Shown: piece after piece, positions 7,756-16,250 of the stretch | Numbering within the stretch: position 1 is the first letter of the stretch | Layout of the letters: each line of letters starts with the position of its first letter | Source of the DNA: Achromobacter dolens | Lineage (GTDB): Bacteria; Pseudomonadota; Gammaproteobacteria; Burkholderiales; Burkholderiaceae_B | DNA length: 35,192 nt | Assembly (NCBI RefSeq): GCF_902859745.1 | Contig: NZ_CADIJW010000055.1 | Coordinates: 1 to 35,192, forward strand | Direction: 5' to 3' | The notes under the pieces: generated by a model | The model's database searches: none | Told to the model about the DNA's origin: nothing | Seen by the model: the letters and a program-made list of their open reading frames with translations, nothing else | Made by a program: the position numbers and the translations under genes

Positions 7756-8451
7756 TTAGCCGGCGTCGCCGGCGTTCTTGATCTTGCGTTCCAGCTGTTC
7801 GATGAGCTTTTTCGCGCCCACGCCGCTGTGCAGCTCCACGGCGCGGCGCAGTTGTGCGACGCTGGCCCGCGCCATTTCCAGCTGCGGGCCGCGCGGCTCT
7901 TCGCCGGCCTGGGCCGCCAGCGTCTTGCCTAGAGCCAAGTGCAGCTTCGCGCGGGCTTGGTCCGGCGCGTCCTGGCCGTCCACCAGGCGCGCGACTTCCT
8001 GCAGCACCTGCATGGCCTCCTCGGGCTTGGACACTGCGCCGTTGGCGACGTGGCCGGCCACCTCGTCCAGCAGCAGGGTGGCCGTGTTGCGCTTGAGCCG
8101 TTCCGGCAGTTGCAGGTCATGGCGCAGTACGTAGTCGGCGAGCTGCAGGCCGGGCGCGAATGCGCCGATGTCGAAGTGCCACACCATCAGCGTGGTCACC
8201 ACCTCATCAGGCTGGCCGCCGTCGCCCGCCAATACACCTTGCAGGTAGTCGGCGTACTCGGGAACCAGCTCGCGTTTCACGGCTACCTTGCGCTCCACGG
8301 ACTGGATATCGTGCAGGCGGCGCCGGTCCTGGGTGAGCTTGGCCATCATCTGGCCGTAGATGCCGCCCATGACTGCGGGCGCGTCGCCGTCGGCCGCGCT
8401 CGCGCGGGCGGCCAGCACCCGCGTGCGGTGTTGTTGTGCGGGGCTGGTCAT
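7756..8451 (-). CDS. M: Terminase small (endonuclease) subunit M
   Basis: A 231-aa protein matching P2 gpM, which cuts cos DNA together with the ATPase P. The N-terminus includes MGGIYGQMMAKLTQDRRRLH, then KVAVKRELVPEYADYLQGVL, both typical of the family. The C-terminal half is helical and charged. The stop of N and the start of M are 2 nt apart. The length is near that of P2 gpM (247 aa). Confidence 0.92.
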   Translation of the reverse strand: MTSPAQQHRTRVLAARASAADGDAPAVMGGIYGQMMAKLTQDRRRLHDIQSVERKVAVKRELVPEYADYLQGVLAGDGGQPDEVVTTLMVWHFDIGAFAPGLQLADYVLRHDLQLPERLKRNTATLLLDEVAGHVANGAVSKPEEAMQVLQEVARLVDGQDAPDQARAKLHLALGKTLAAQAGEEPRGPQLEMARASVAQLRRAVELHSGVGAKKLIEQLERKIKNAGDAG

Positions 8452-8453
8452 GG

Positions 8454-9461
8454 TCAGGCCTGCACCAGCTCGATGTTTTCGACCATGGCGGCTTGGCCGT
8501 AGTCTTCCACCACGTAGTCGTCGTTCGAGCTTTCGTAGGTCTCCACGCGGCTGCGCTTGGCGTTTTCATCGATGTGACGGCGGCGTCCGCCAATCTGCCA
8601 GTACAGCGACAGGTTATCCAGCGGGGTGATGAGCACCTTCTTTTCCGGGAAGAAGGGCGCCTGCACCGCTGGCAGGCCGCCGATACGCTTCTGACTGATG
8701 ATGAGGTCTGCCGCCAGCGTGTCGGTGGCGCGGCTGTCCTGGTTGACCAGCGGGAAATACTTGTCGTGCATGAGGCCACGGCCGACGATGGCGACCAGGC
8801 CGGCGTTTTCGCGGTGCCACGGGTCCAGCAGCGTGATGGCGTCGTAGACCAGGGCGTCCAGGTTCTTGTAGTCGCCGGTGGCGCCCACTTGGACCTTGCC
8901 CGCCGTCTTGCCCTCGTTCATGACGCGCTCTTCCGCGTATTCGCGCATCTTCTGCAACCAGCCCTTGTTCACGTCCTGCAGCAGCGGGTTGGTGTTGGGG
9001 TTGGTCGTGGTCGCCACGCTGTTGCCATTGAAGCCGATCATGATGCGGTCGAGCGCCTGTCGCTGGATCAGCAGATCGCGGATGCGGATCTCGAAGTCCT
9101 TGAAATGCGCCCAGGCGTCGAGCTTGGCGTAGGGGATGAAGGAATCGAAATCGGTATGGCGGCAGTAGTAGCCGTTCGCGTCCAGCGTGGTCAGGTCGCG
9201 CGGTTCGCGGTCCTTGACCTTGGTGTCGGTACGCGAGGCGATGGGGCCGGAGAGGTTCAGACCCAGCTTTTCGCCCTGCTGCTCGGTGACGCCGATCATG
9301 TTGATCTTGGTCAGGAAGGCCGAGCTTTCTTGAATCTTGGTCTCCATCGTCTGTTGCACGGACGGCACGACGTTGAAGGTCTGCGTGACGCTGTCGACGC
9401 CGTTGAGTTCGGCGAGGTTGTGCAGGTAGGCGTTGAAGAGGACGCGGGTATCGTTGCGCAT
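8454..9461 (-). CDS. N: Major capsid protein N (P2 gpN-like)
   Basis: A 335-aa HK97-fold capsid protein, slightly shorter than P2 gpN (357 aa). Family stretches are visible: MRNDTRVLFNAYLHNLAELN at the start, FEIRIRDLLIQRQALDRIM in the middle, and a C-terminus ending in YGQAAMVENIELVQA. In P2 the N-terminus is cut by the gpO protease after assembly, and the protease with its triad is present next door, so the same processing is likely. Confidence 0.95.
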   Translation of the reverse strand: MRNDTRVLFNAYLHNLAELNGVDSVTQTFNVVPSVQQTMETKIQESSAFLTKINMIGVTEQQGEKLGLNLSGPIASRTDTKVKDREPRDLTTLDANGYYCRHTDFDSFIPYAKLDAWAHFKDFEIRIRDLLIQRQALDRIMIGFNGNSVATTTNPNTNPLLQDVNKGWLQKMREYAEERVMNEGKTAGKVQVGATGDYKNLDALVYDAITLLDPWHRENAGLVAIVGRGLMHDKYFPLVNQDSRATDTLAADLIISQKRIGGLPAVQAPFFPEKKVLITPLDNLSLYWQIGGRRRHIDENAKRSRVETYESSNDDYVVEDYGQAAMVENIELVQA

Positions 9462-9505
9462 TTGGTGGTTCCGGTTTGGGTTTGAAGGGTCGGGATCGGC
9501 CCGCG

Positions 9506-10369
9506 TTAGCAGTCGGTTTTCACGCGGCCGTCGCCACCGGCCGCCGGCGGACGCTGGGAGAAGTTGCCGGGCGTTTTGTCGAGCTGGGCGCGCAGGTCGG
9601 CCAATTCCTTGGCCGTCGCAGCGTTCTTCTTGAATTCCTCCATCTCGGTCCTGACCTTGGTCACGGCGTCGGCCAGGTCGCCGGTGGTTTTCTTGATCGC
9701 AGCTTCCAGCGCGTTGAAGGCTTGTGTTGCGGCGGCCACGTCAACGGGCGCGGTGGCCACCTGCGGGGGCTGCGGTGCTGCGGCTTGCGACTGGCCCGGC
9801 AGCAGGGAGCGGAAGAAGGCGGCGAACCCTTGCAGGGCCTTGGCGGTTTCGTCGGTGGGCTTGGCGTCTTCGTCGAAGTTCAGGGGCGTTTCCAGCAGGC
9901 TGGAGAACAGGTTTTCCGGCGACTGCTTGCGGCCAGCAAGCGGGTTGGATGCGGGATTCTTGGCGGCGAATTGCAGGATGGAGGTCCCCAGGCTGGCCGG
10001 GCTGTCGGTGACGCCCAGGCCGACCAAGCCGCACTTGCCGGTGCCGGCGAAGTCTTCTTGAAGTTCGATGGACGTATAGATTTTCTGGCGGCCCTTCGTC
10101 ATGGACACCAGCGCGGGAGTGGGGTCGAGCTGCGCTTGCAGCGTGAGCTTGCCTTCATCGTTTTCTTCGGTGCGCACGGCCAGGACATCGCCGTAGGCGC
10201 AGAACGGACTTTCCGGCACGACGCCGCGAATATGTTCCATCCAGATGCGCGCGCCGTACTTCTCGCGGTTGTAGGTCGCCGCGATCTCTTCCAGCCAGGT
10301 GCGCTGGATGTTGCGGCCATCGGTGGTCTGGCCTTCGGTGGCCACGGTAAACCAGCGGTCTTTATTCAT
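9506..10369 (-). CDS. O: Capsid scaffold and maturation protease O (P2 gpO-like)
   Basis: A 287-aa protein matching P2 gpO (284 aa), which is both a head protease (N-terminal half) and an internal scaffold (C-terminal half). A candidate Asp-His-Ser triad sits in family context: Asp17 in TTDGR, His46 in WMEHIRG and Ser100 in IYTSIE. These correspond to Asp19, His48 and Ser107 of P2. The region after about residue 180 is low-complexity and helical (many Ala, Gln, Lys), as expected for the scaffold. The ATG at 10369 (MNKDRWFTVATEG) is the family start. An earlier in-frame start would add 20 unrelated residues. Confidence 0.94.
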   Translation of the reverse strand: MNKDRWFTVATEGQTTDGRNIQRTWLEEIAATYNREKYGARIWMEHIRGVVPESPFCAYGDVLAVRTEENDEGKLTLQAQLDPTPALVSMTKGRQKIYTSIELQEDFAGTGKCGLVGLGVTDSPASLGTSILQFAAKNPASNPLAGRKQSPENLFSSLLETPLNFDEDAKPTDETAKALQGFAAFFRSLLPGQSQAAAPQPPQVATAPVDVAAATQAFNALEAAIKKTTGDLADAVTKVRTEMEEFKKNAATAKELADLRAQLDKTPGNFSQRPPAAGGDGRVKTDC

Positions 10370-10509
10370 AGGGTTTGGCTCGTCGGTGGTGTTCGGGTGT
10401 TGCCATACTGGCCCCCGCTGCCCGGCCACTCAACGGCGCGGCGTTGTGCGCGTGCGATCCAGAAGAGACGGCTTCACGCGCGCGCGGAGAAGCCCGGCAG
10501 GATGGCGGC

Positions 10510-12264
10510 ATGTTGCAATCCACCGACCACATCGACCCGCGCCGCGTCGCCCGTGACCTGTATTGGCAGGGCTGGCGCATCTCGTCCATTGCGCGCCACC
10601 TGAGCGAAAAGCGCACCACTGTTCACAGTTGGAAGACGCGCGACGGCTGGGACAAGGCTTCGCCCGTTGAGCGCGTAGAGACCGCGCTTGATGCGCGCCT
10701 GTGTACGCTCATCGCCAAGACTGAGAAGGACGGGCGCGACTTCAAGGAAATCGACCTGCTGGGGCGCCAGCTTGAGCGCACGGCGCGCGTGCGCAAGTTC
10801 GATGAGGACGGGCGCGATTCCACGTTGAACCCCGCGCTTGACCGGCGTAATGCTGGGCCGAAGCGCAAGCCCGAGCGCAACGCGATCAGCGACGAACAGG
10901 CGCAAAAGCTGTCACAGGCGTTCCGCGATTCCCTCTTCGAGTATCAGAAAGTCTGGCTTCGCAACGGCGATCAGCGCACCCGGATGATTCTCAAGTCGCG
11001 GCAGATCGGGGCCACCTGGTACTTCGCGCGCGAGGCGCTGGACGATGCGATCAGGACGGGCCGAAATCAAATCTTCCTGTCCGCGTCGAAGGCGCAGGCA
11101 CACGTCTTCAAGCAGTACATCATTCAATTCGCGCGAGAGGCCGCGGACATCGATCTCAAGGGCGATCCCATCGTCTTGCCGAACGGCGCGCACCTGTACT
11201 TTCTGGGGACGAACGCACGCACCGCGCAGAGCTATCACGGCAATTTCTACTTCGATGAGTTCTTCTGGGTGCCGAGGTTCGCGGAGCTGAACAAGGTGGC
11301 CAGCGGCATGGCGCTGCACAAGCATTGGCGCAAGACCTATTTTTCTACCCCTTCCAGCATGGCCCACGAAGCCTATCCACTTTGGACCGGCGACGTGTTC
11401 AACAAGCGCCGCGCCAAGCGCGATCAAGTCGCCATTGAGCTGGCGCACTCGGTCTTGAAGAATGGCCACCACTGTGATGACCGTATCTGGCGGCAGATCG
11501 TCACCATCCTGGACGCCGAGGCGGGCGGCTGCAACCTATTCGACATCGATGAGCTGCGGCTTGAGTACAGCCCCGATCAGTTCGAAAACCTGCTGATGTG
11601 CGGTTTCATCGATGACACCGCATCCATCTTCCCGCTGTCTGTGTTGCAGGGCTGCATGGTGGATTCGATGGTCGAGTGGGTCGATGTGCAGAAATTTCTG
11701 CTGCGGCCCTACGGACACTGGCCGGTGCTGGTGGGCTATGACCCGTCGCTGTCGGGAGATTCCGCCGGTTGTGTCGTGTTGGCCGCGCCGCGCACCCCCG
11801 GCGGCAAATTCCGCGTGCTGGAGTATCACCAGTTCAGGGGGATGGACTTCGCAGCGCAAGCCAAAAAGATTGAGGAAATCACGAAGCGGTACGCCGTGGC
11901 TTACATCGGTATCGACGCCACCGGCATGGGCCAAGGCGTGTTCCAGCTGGTCAAGCAGTTCTTTCCCGGTGCCCGGTCTTACAGCTATTCGCCCGAGGTC
12001 AAAGGCCGCCTGGTACTCAAGGCGGGGGACGTGATCCGCAACAAACGCCTGGAGTTCGACGCCGGCGCCACCGACCTGGCGCAGTCGCTCATGGCAATTC
12101 GCAAGACCACAACCGCCAGCGGGCGCAGTGTCACATACGACGCCGGCCGGGCCAGCGAGACCGGACACGCTGACCTGGCCTGGGCGCTGATGCACGCGCT
12201 GGATTGGGAACCCCTGGAAGGCGCCGCAGGCGTCGGAAAAAGCTTCATGGAGATTTACGGATGA
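10510..12264 (+). CDS. P: Terminase large (ATPase) subunit P
   Basis: A 584-aa packaging ATPase (P2 gpP is 590 aa). The N-terminus has a helix-turn-helix-like segment, DLYWQGWRISSIARHLSEKR. The ATPase core shows the Walker A-like LKSRQIGATWY and Walker B FYFDEFFW. The C-terminal nuclease-like half includes GYDPSLSGDSAG and YIGIDATGMGQGVFQLV. The ATG at 10510 (MLQSTDHIDPRR) has an AGGA sequence upstream. Longer readings overlap the divergent O gene. The 140-nt O–P spacer must hold the late promoters. The stop overlaps the start of Q (ATGA). Confidence 0.95.
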   Translation: MLQSTDHIDPRRVARDLYWQGWRISSIARHLSEKRTTVHSWKTRDGWDKASPVERVETALDARLCTLIAKTEKDGRDFKEIDLLGRQLERTARVRKFDEDGRDSTLNPALDRRNAGPKRKPERNAISDEQAQKLSQAFRDSLFEYQKVWLRNGDQRTRMILKSRQIGATWYFAREALDDAIRTGRNQIFLSASKAQAHVFKQYIIQFAREAADIDLKGDPIVLPNGAHLYFLGTNARTAQSYHGNFYFDEFFWVPRFAELNKVASGMALHKHWRKTYFSTPSSMAHEAYPLWTGDVFNKRRAKRDQVAIELAHSVLKNGHHCDDRIWRQIVTILDAEAGGCNLFDIDELRLEYSPDQFENLLMCGFIDDTASIFPLSVLQGCMVDSMVEWVDVQKFLLRPYGHWPVLVGYDPSLSGDSAGCVVLAAPRTPGGKFRVLEYHQFRGMDFAAQAKKIEEITKRYAVAYIGIDATGMGQGVFQLVKQFFPGARSYSYSPEVKGRLVLKAGDVIRNKRLEFDAGATDLAQSLMAIRKTTTASGRSVTYDAGRASETGHADLAWALMHALDWEPLEGAAGVGKSFMEIYG

Positions 12265-13286
12265 AACGAAAAACCAAGGCGGCCAGCGCTGCGCCTGCGC
12301 TCATGCCTGAAAAGGTCGAGGCCTTCACCTTCGGTGACCCGGTGCCGGTGCTTGATCGCCGCGAGATACTGGACTATCTGGAGTGCTGGCGCAATGGACG
12401 CTGGTATGAGCCGCCCGTCAATTTCGGCGGCCTGTCCAAGACGTTCCGGGCCAGCCCGCACCATAGTTCGGCCATCTACTTCAAGGCCAACATCCTGGCC
12501 TCCACGCTGCTGCCGCATCCCGCATTTGGCCGTGATACCTGCCTGAAAATGGCTATCGATTTTCTGACCTTCGGCAACACCTACGCGGAGCGGCTGGACA
12601 GCATGACGGGCAAGCTGATCATGATGAAGCACGCGCTTGCCAAGTACACGCGGCGCGGCGTTGAACCTGGCCGCTTCTTCTTTCTGCCCAGCTCTGGCCA
12701 GGAGCATGAATTCCGCGCCGGCACGGTGTGTCAACTGATGCAGCCGGACATCAACCAGGAAATCTATGGCCTGCCCGAGTACCTGGCCGCGCTCAATGCT
12801 GCATGGTTGAACGAGTCCGCGACGCTGTTCCGGCGCAAGTACTACCACAACGGCAGTCATGCGGGATTCATCATGTACGTGACGGACACCCTGCCTGACG
12901 GTGGCTATGTCGATGACATCCGCGAGGCGATGAAGAACTCGAAGGGGCCGGGCAACTTCCGCAACCTCTTTGTCTATGCGCCCGGCGGCAAGAAAGACGG
13001 CATGCAGATCATCCCGGTTAGCGAGGTGGCCGCGCGCGATGACTTTTTCAACATCAAGAACGTGTCGCGCGATGACGTGCTCGCCGCGCATCGGGTGCCG
13101 CCGCAGCTCATGGGTCTGGTGCCGACGAACTCGGGCGGATTTGGCACGCCGATATCGGCGGCGAAGGTGTTCGCGCGTAACGAGCTGGAGCCGCTGCAGG
13201 CCAAGTTCCTGGAAATCAATGACTGGCTGGGCGATGAGGTTGTGCGTTTTAAGCCTTACGCGATCCCAGGAGAAGGCGACGAGTAG
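12261..13286 (+). CDS. Q: Portal protein Q (P2 gpQ-like)
   Basis: A 341-aa portal vertex protein (P2 gpQ is 344 aa) of the PBSX/P2 portal family. It forms the dodecameric ring through which DNA enters the head. Family stretches include NFGGLSKTFRASPHHSSAIY, FRRKYYHNGSHAGFIMYVTD, and AHRVPPQLMGLVPTNSGGFG. The start at 12261 overlaps the P stop by 4 nt. The gene is followed 22 nt later by a strong terminator hairpin, so P-Q form a two-gene transcript. Confidence 0.96.
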   Translation: MKRKTKAASAAPALMPEKVEAFTFGDPVPVLDRREILDYLECWRNGRWYEPPVNFGGLSKTFRASPHHSSAIYFKANILASTLLPHPAFGRDTCLKMAIDFLTFGNTYAERLDSMTGKLIMMKHALAKYTRRGVEPGRFFFLPSSGQEHEFRAGTVCQLMQPDINQEIYGLPEYLAALNAAWLNESATLFRRKYYHNGSHAGFIMYVTDTLPDGGYVDDIREAMKNSKGPGNFRNLFVYAPGGKKDGMQIIPVSEVAARDDFFNIKNVSRDDVLAAHRVPPQLMGLVPTNSGGFGTPISAAKVFARNELEPLQAKFLEINDWLGDEVVRFKPYAIPGEGDE

Positions 13287-13308
13287 CGCGCCCGAGCCAC
13301 AGGCATAC

Positions 13309-13334
13309 GCCCCGCATCAGCGGGGCTTTTTTTT
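13309..13334 (+). terminator. Intrinsic terminator after portal gene
   Basis: A perfect 7-bp GC stem (GCCCCGC / GCGGGGC, loop ATCA) is followed directly by eight T residues. It lies 22 nt after the stop of Q and would end the P-Q transcript. It could also act weakly on the opposing small gene. Confidence 0.92.
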
Positions 13335-13368
13335 GGCCGCGCCGCGCGGTGGTTTGCAGGCCTGGCCC

Positions 13369-13656
13369 TTACCGACGCTCGCCGCGCTTGCGCCCCTGTT
13401 TGACTGCCAGCGGCTCGGTCAGACAGGGTTCGCCCTGGATGTATTCCAGCAGGCCGGTGACGTGGTCAATCACATCCTGGCGATGGCGCAGGCTTGCCGC
13501 GTTTCGCATACCAGCTTCCAACGCGATCAGGACGCGCTGCAGGCGCCAGATTTCCCAGGCCAAGGCGCACCCCTCTGGCGTGGGGTTTCGGGCGTACAGC
13601 TCGCGTATGCGAGCCGCAGACATGGGGGTGGGCGGGGGACGGTCGAGCATGGTCAT
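13369..13656 (-). CDS. Small protein of unknown function under a LexA box
   Basis: A 95-aa protein that I do not recognise. It is helical in character, with SAARIRELYARNPTPEGCAL followed by IWRLQRVLIALEAGMRNAAS, and has a basic C-terminus (KQGRKRGERR). The ATG at 13656 is preceded by GAGG at a good distance. A consensus-like LexA box lies only 16 nt upstream of the start codon, so expression should rise on DNA damage. In coliphage 186 a LexA-controlled gene (tum) triggers prophage induction. No similarity to Tum is visible here, so an induction role is only a hypothesis. Confidence 0.75.
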   Translation of the reverse strand: MTMLDRPPPTPMSAARIRELYARNPTPEGCALAWEIWRLQRVLIALEAGMRNAASLRHRQDVIDHVTGLLEYIQGEPCLTEPLAVKQGRKRGERR

Positions 13657-13672
13657 GATGGCAACCTCAAAG

Positions 13673-13692
13673 TACTGTATAAATATACAGTA
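13673..13692 (-). promoter_or_regulatory. LexA (SOS) box
   Basis: TACTGTATAAATATACAGTA matches the E. coli-type SOS box CTGT-N8-ACAG with a symmetric AT-rich core and full TACTGT/ACAGTA arms. The site stands just upstream of the 95-aa gene on the minus strand, where LexA would block its promoter. Confidence 0.88.
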
Positions 13693-13873
13693 AACCGATC
13701 CGTCACCACCTCTGGCGCGCAGTCTTCCCCCCTCCACGCCTGCCCGCTAAATGTGCGAGAAAAGACTCAACCTGCGCCACGCCGCGCTGGCAGCGTTGGC
13801 GCGCCCCTGGCGGCCGCCAGGAGGGCTTGGCAGCTGACGCAAAGCGACGCGCCTGAGACGCAGTCGGGGACTT

Positions 13874-15475
13874 TCACTCGATAGCCGACAGCCCCTCGCC
13901 GCCATCTCCCTCCATCAACGAGTGAGCGTGGAGCGTTAAGGCCATGGCTCTTGACGACACGAAGTCCTCGTAAGACAGGGCGTCGATGCCTGTCGGACAC
14001 AGAGCTGATTTTAAATATTGGTCTCGGAACTGCGAGTCTATCTGCGCTACGTAGTCAGCAGGGGCGCGATCTTTAATCTTGTTGTTGTCTGACCGAGTCA
14101 GGAAACAGATGTTGGCGAGGACATTGATGTCAGCCGCTGGGACTCCCTGCTTAAGTAAGAAACTGCGGGGGAATATATGGTGGTACTCATGCTTACTGCC
14201 TTTCTTCAGTACTTTGCTCGTATCAATCTTTGCCCCGCTCAGAAGGGACTTTGGAGACAGGGTGTTCAGCATGAGGATGAGCACGCCAGAATTAGCGTTG
14301 GCGACCGAAAAGTTGCTCGTGGCGAAGCTGAATCGAACCTCAGGCGTGGGGAGTTTCATCTCGTAGTTCTCGTCCCCTTTCAGCTTTCGCAATTCGATGA
14401 TATCGCTAGCTTGCCGCTGGTTCACATCGGAGGAGAATCTACGGGTGAATAGGGCGCGCCAGAACCACTTAAGTAGCTGTGCGCGTTGCTTCGCGGAATA
14501 GTTGAAACCGTCTTTTAGTTCGGTGGCGAAGAACGTGCTGAGGGGCACGAGCAGCCCAGGAAAGGGAAGAATTTTGTAATGGGTGACTCCTACTTCTCGT
14601 TTCAGGAAGTCGAGCGCGCCGATGATTCCTCGCTGGATTTCATCAAAGCGGCGTCTGATTTCTTCGCCCTTCAACTCAAGGATTTTGTCGGGGGTGGTCT
14701 CCCCGCTGATTATCCCCGCACATATTCGCAGTTGGAGGTCTTTGTCATTGCAAAAGTCCTCGAACCCATGCTCCGCAATAGCGTCCTGCAAATCGCTAAA
14801 CTTCTCAACTAGGTCGAAGTCTTCGGACCAGCTCCATGCCGAAAGTAGCTCAAAGACGTTCAGCTCCGTGCCTGCACGGTTGATTCGCTCGAAGACGATT
14901 GCGACCTTGTTCCGATCGTCCGTCTCGAACACTTCATTAGGGATGTGATATTCCTTAAAGCGCTCCTGTAAATCGTCGATGAGCACGAGCTGCTCATCGC
15001 TAAGATCCTTCGTAGCGCGTCGGAATGCACCGATGTCAAAGAGGGTCCGAGCAGGGAAGTGCCGGGAGGGGTCTACCTCTCCATCCTCAAGCGCAACAAA
15101 TGCGGGATCTTGGTGCCCCTCCTGGGCTTGCATGTCAAAGTAGATGTCGGTCCAGGACCCGCCTTCGGGCCTAAGGTCGGTTTGAAAGGTGCTGAACAAG
15201 CTTGTGATTCGCTGCTGGCCGTCAAGGACGTAGTTGACGGGATAGTTTTTCGACGGTTCCGGCAGCGTAAAGCGACCCAGCTTTTTCTCTGTTGGCATGC
15301 GTGTATCTGTGCGCCAGAGAATGATCGTGCCGATTGGAAATTTCTTGTAGATGCTGTCTAGCAAGAACGCAACTTGGTCTGGCTCCCACACGAAATCACG
15401 TTGAAATGCAGGAATACGAATATCTCCCGCAGTGATGCGTTCGATAAGTCGGCGAATCGGTAATGGGTCGCTCAT
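13874..15475 (-). CDS. DUF262/HNH (GmrSD/BrxU-like) putative anti-phage nuclease
   Basis: A 533-aa protein with an N-terminal DUF262 domain: FQRDFVW at 24–30, PIGTIILW at 47–54, the ParB-like DGQQR at 85–89, and VFERINRAGTELN at 193–205. The C-terminal region has HHIFP at 431–435 and N/K residues at 454–465 (NICFLTRSDNNKIKDR), the HNH-type DUF1524-like nuclease site. This single-chain layout is that of type IV restriction enzymes such as GmrSD and BrxU, which use nucleotides and cut modified DNA. The gene looks AT-richer than its neighbours and sits next to Q, where P2 carries old/tin. I infer a prophage-encoded defence function. The ATG at 15475 is preferred over a GTG 14 codons upstream. 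Confidence 0.85.
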   Translation of the reverse strand: MSDPLPIRRLIERITAGDIRIPAFQRDFVWEPDQVAFLLDSIYKKFPIGTIILWRTDTRMPTEKKLGRFTLPEPSKNYPVNYVLDGQQRITSLFSTFQTDLRPEGGSWTDIYFDMQAQEGHQDPAFVALEDGEVDPSRHFPARTLFDIGAFRRATKDLSDEQLVLIDDLQERFKEYHIPNEVFETDDRNKVAIVFERINRAGTELNVFELLSAWSWSEDFDLVEKFSDLQDAIAEHGFEDFCNDKDLQLRICAGIISGETTPDKILELKGEEIRRRFDEIQRGIIGALDFLKREVGVTHYKILPFPGLLVPLSTFFATELKDGFNYSAKQRAQLLKWFWRALFTRRFSSDVNQRQASDIIELRKLKGDENYEMKLPTPEVRFSFATSNFSVANANSGVLILMLNTLSPKSLLSGAKIDTSKVLKKGSKHEYHHIFPRSFLLKQGVPAADINVLANICFLTRSDNNKIKDRAPADYVAQIDSQFRDQYLKSALCPTGIDALSYEDFVSSRAMALTLHAHSLMEGDGGEGLSAIE

Positions 15476-15562
15476 GGGTATCTCGTGTGGTGAAGGTAAC
15501 GAAATAGTACCGCGCACCGTCTGAATCTACTCGGACCCGTTGGGGGGAGTGAATGCAGTTTG

Positions 15563-15874
15563 GGGAGGGGCTGGGAAAAACCTAACCTTCCTAACCGGGC
15601 CTGAAAATGATGCGTAAGGCATTGATTTGCATGAGTAATATTGGTTAGGTTCAAAACCTAACCTGACCTAACCTGAAACCTAACCTCCACGTAAGTGTTT
15701 GATTTACATGCATATCTATTTTTCATAAGGTTAGGGTATAGAAACCTAACCGGGTTAGGCCTTGGTTAGGAAAAGGTTAGGTTTCCCGAAACGTCGGAAA
15801 CCCGCATGAATAAAGGCGATCCGCCCGATTCGCCATGCCAGGTTAGGAAGGTTAGGTTTTTCCCAGCCCCTCCC
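15563..15874. repeat. 34-bp inverted repeat enclosing 13 GGTTAGG motifs
   Basis: The arms 15563–15596 and 15841–15874 are perfect inverted copies. Within and between them the heptamer GGTTAGG occurs seven times (starting at 15643, 15729, 15753, 15764, 15775, 15841, 15850). Its complement CCTAACC occurs six times (15581, 15590, 15657, 15667, 15679, 15745). Many neighbours are 9–12 bp apart, close to one helical turn. The layout resembles an iteron array or multi-site operator. The binding protein is unknown. Confidence 0.9.
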
Positions 15875-15969
15875 GAAATATTGAAATGGCCCTCAGTCGC
15901 GCCGGTTGCTGGTGCGCTTGCCGTCGTCGCTCTGGATCCTCGATCGCGCTCCAGCACCGGCGGGTCCGC

Positions 15970-16250
15970 TGGCCAAGTGCTGGCGCTGCAGGTGGTGGCG
16001 GACGTAGTGAGCAGCGCGCGGCGGCCGCCGGCGGCGCGCTGGGCAGGCGTTGGCGCTGCAGGTCGCGGTGGACGTGGCCAGCAGCTCGCGGCGGCCGGTG
16101 GCAGCGCACTGGCCAGGTGTTGGCGCTGCAGGTGGTGGTGGTGGGTGGTCGGCAGCGCGCGGCGCACGCCGGCGGTGCGCTGGCCTGGCGCCAGTGCTGC
16201 AGGGCGCGGTGATCGACATCTGCAGTTTGCGGCGGTGGCCGATGCGCCTG
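15970..16250. repeat. 70-bp tandem repeat, about four copies
   Basis: Units begin at 15970, 16040, 16110 and 16181. Each starts TGG-C--G-G-TGGCGCTGCAGG or a close variant and contains a CAGC-CGCGGCGG segment. The fourth copy is degenerate. The period is not divisible by three, so a translated frame would rotate from copy to copy, which argues against a coding role. Confidence 0.8.

Larger units (their letters stand above)
1..13334. mobile_element. P2-like prophage, structural and lysis modules (partial)
   Basis: The gene order Q–P | O–N–M–L–X–holins–endolysin–lysB–lysC–R–S–V–W–J–I–H is the P2 virion gene order, with P and Q divergent from O onward. The tail genes downstream of H (G, FI, FII, E, T, U, D, ogr in P2) would lie left of the window. 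The coordinates give the part I can assign with confidence. The right boundary of the element is not visible and probably lies between 15.5 and 16.6 kb, before the chromosomal crotonase operon. No integrase, immunity repressor, cox or replication gene A is seen, so those modules are either left of the window or lost. All structural genes look intact. Confidence 0.93.

Noticed and set aside
10390-10407. TGT-N12-ATA in the O–P spacer as a possible Ogr-type late activator site
   Set aside because: It deviates from TGT-N12-ACA, and no convincing -10 lies at the right distance. The spacer must contain late promoters, but I cannot place them.
13657-13873. cos site expected between the portal gene and cargo
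   Set aside because: I do not see a sequence clearly like the P2 cos core here, and a guess would not be supported.
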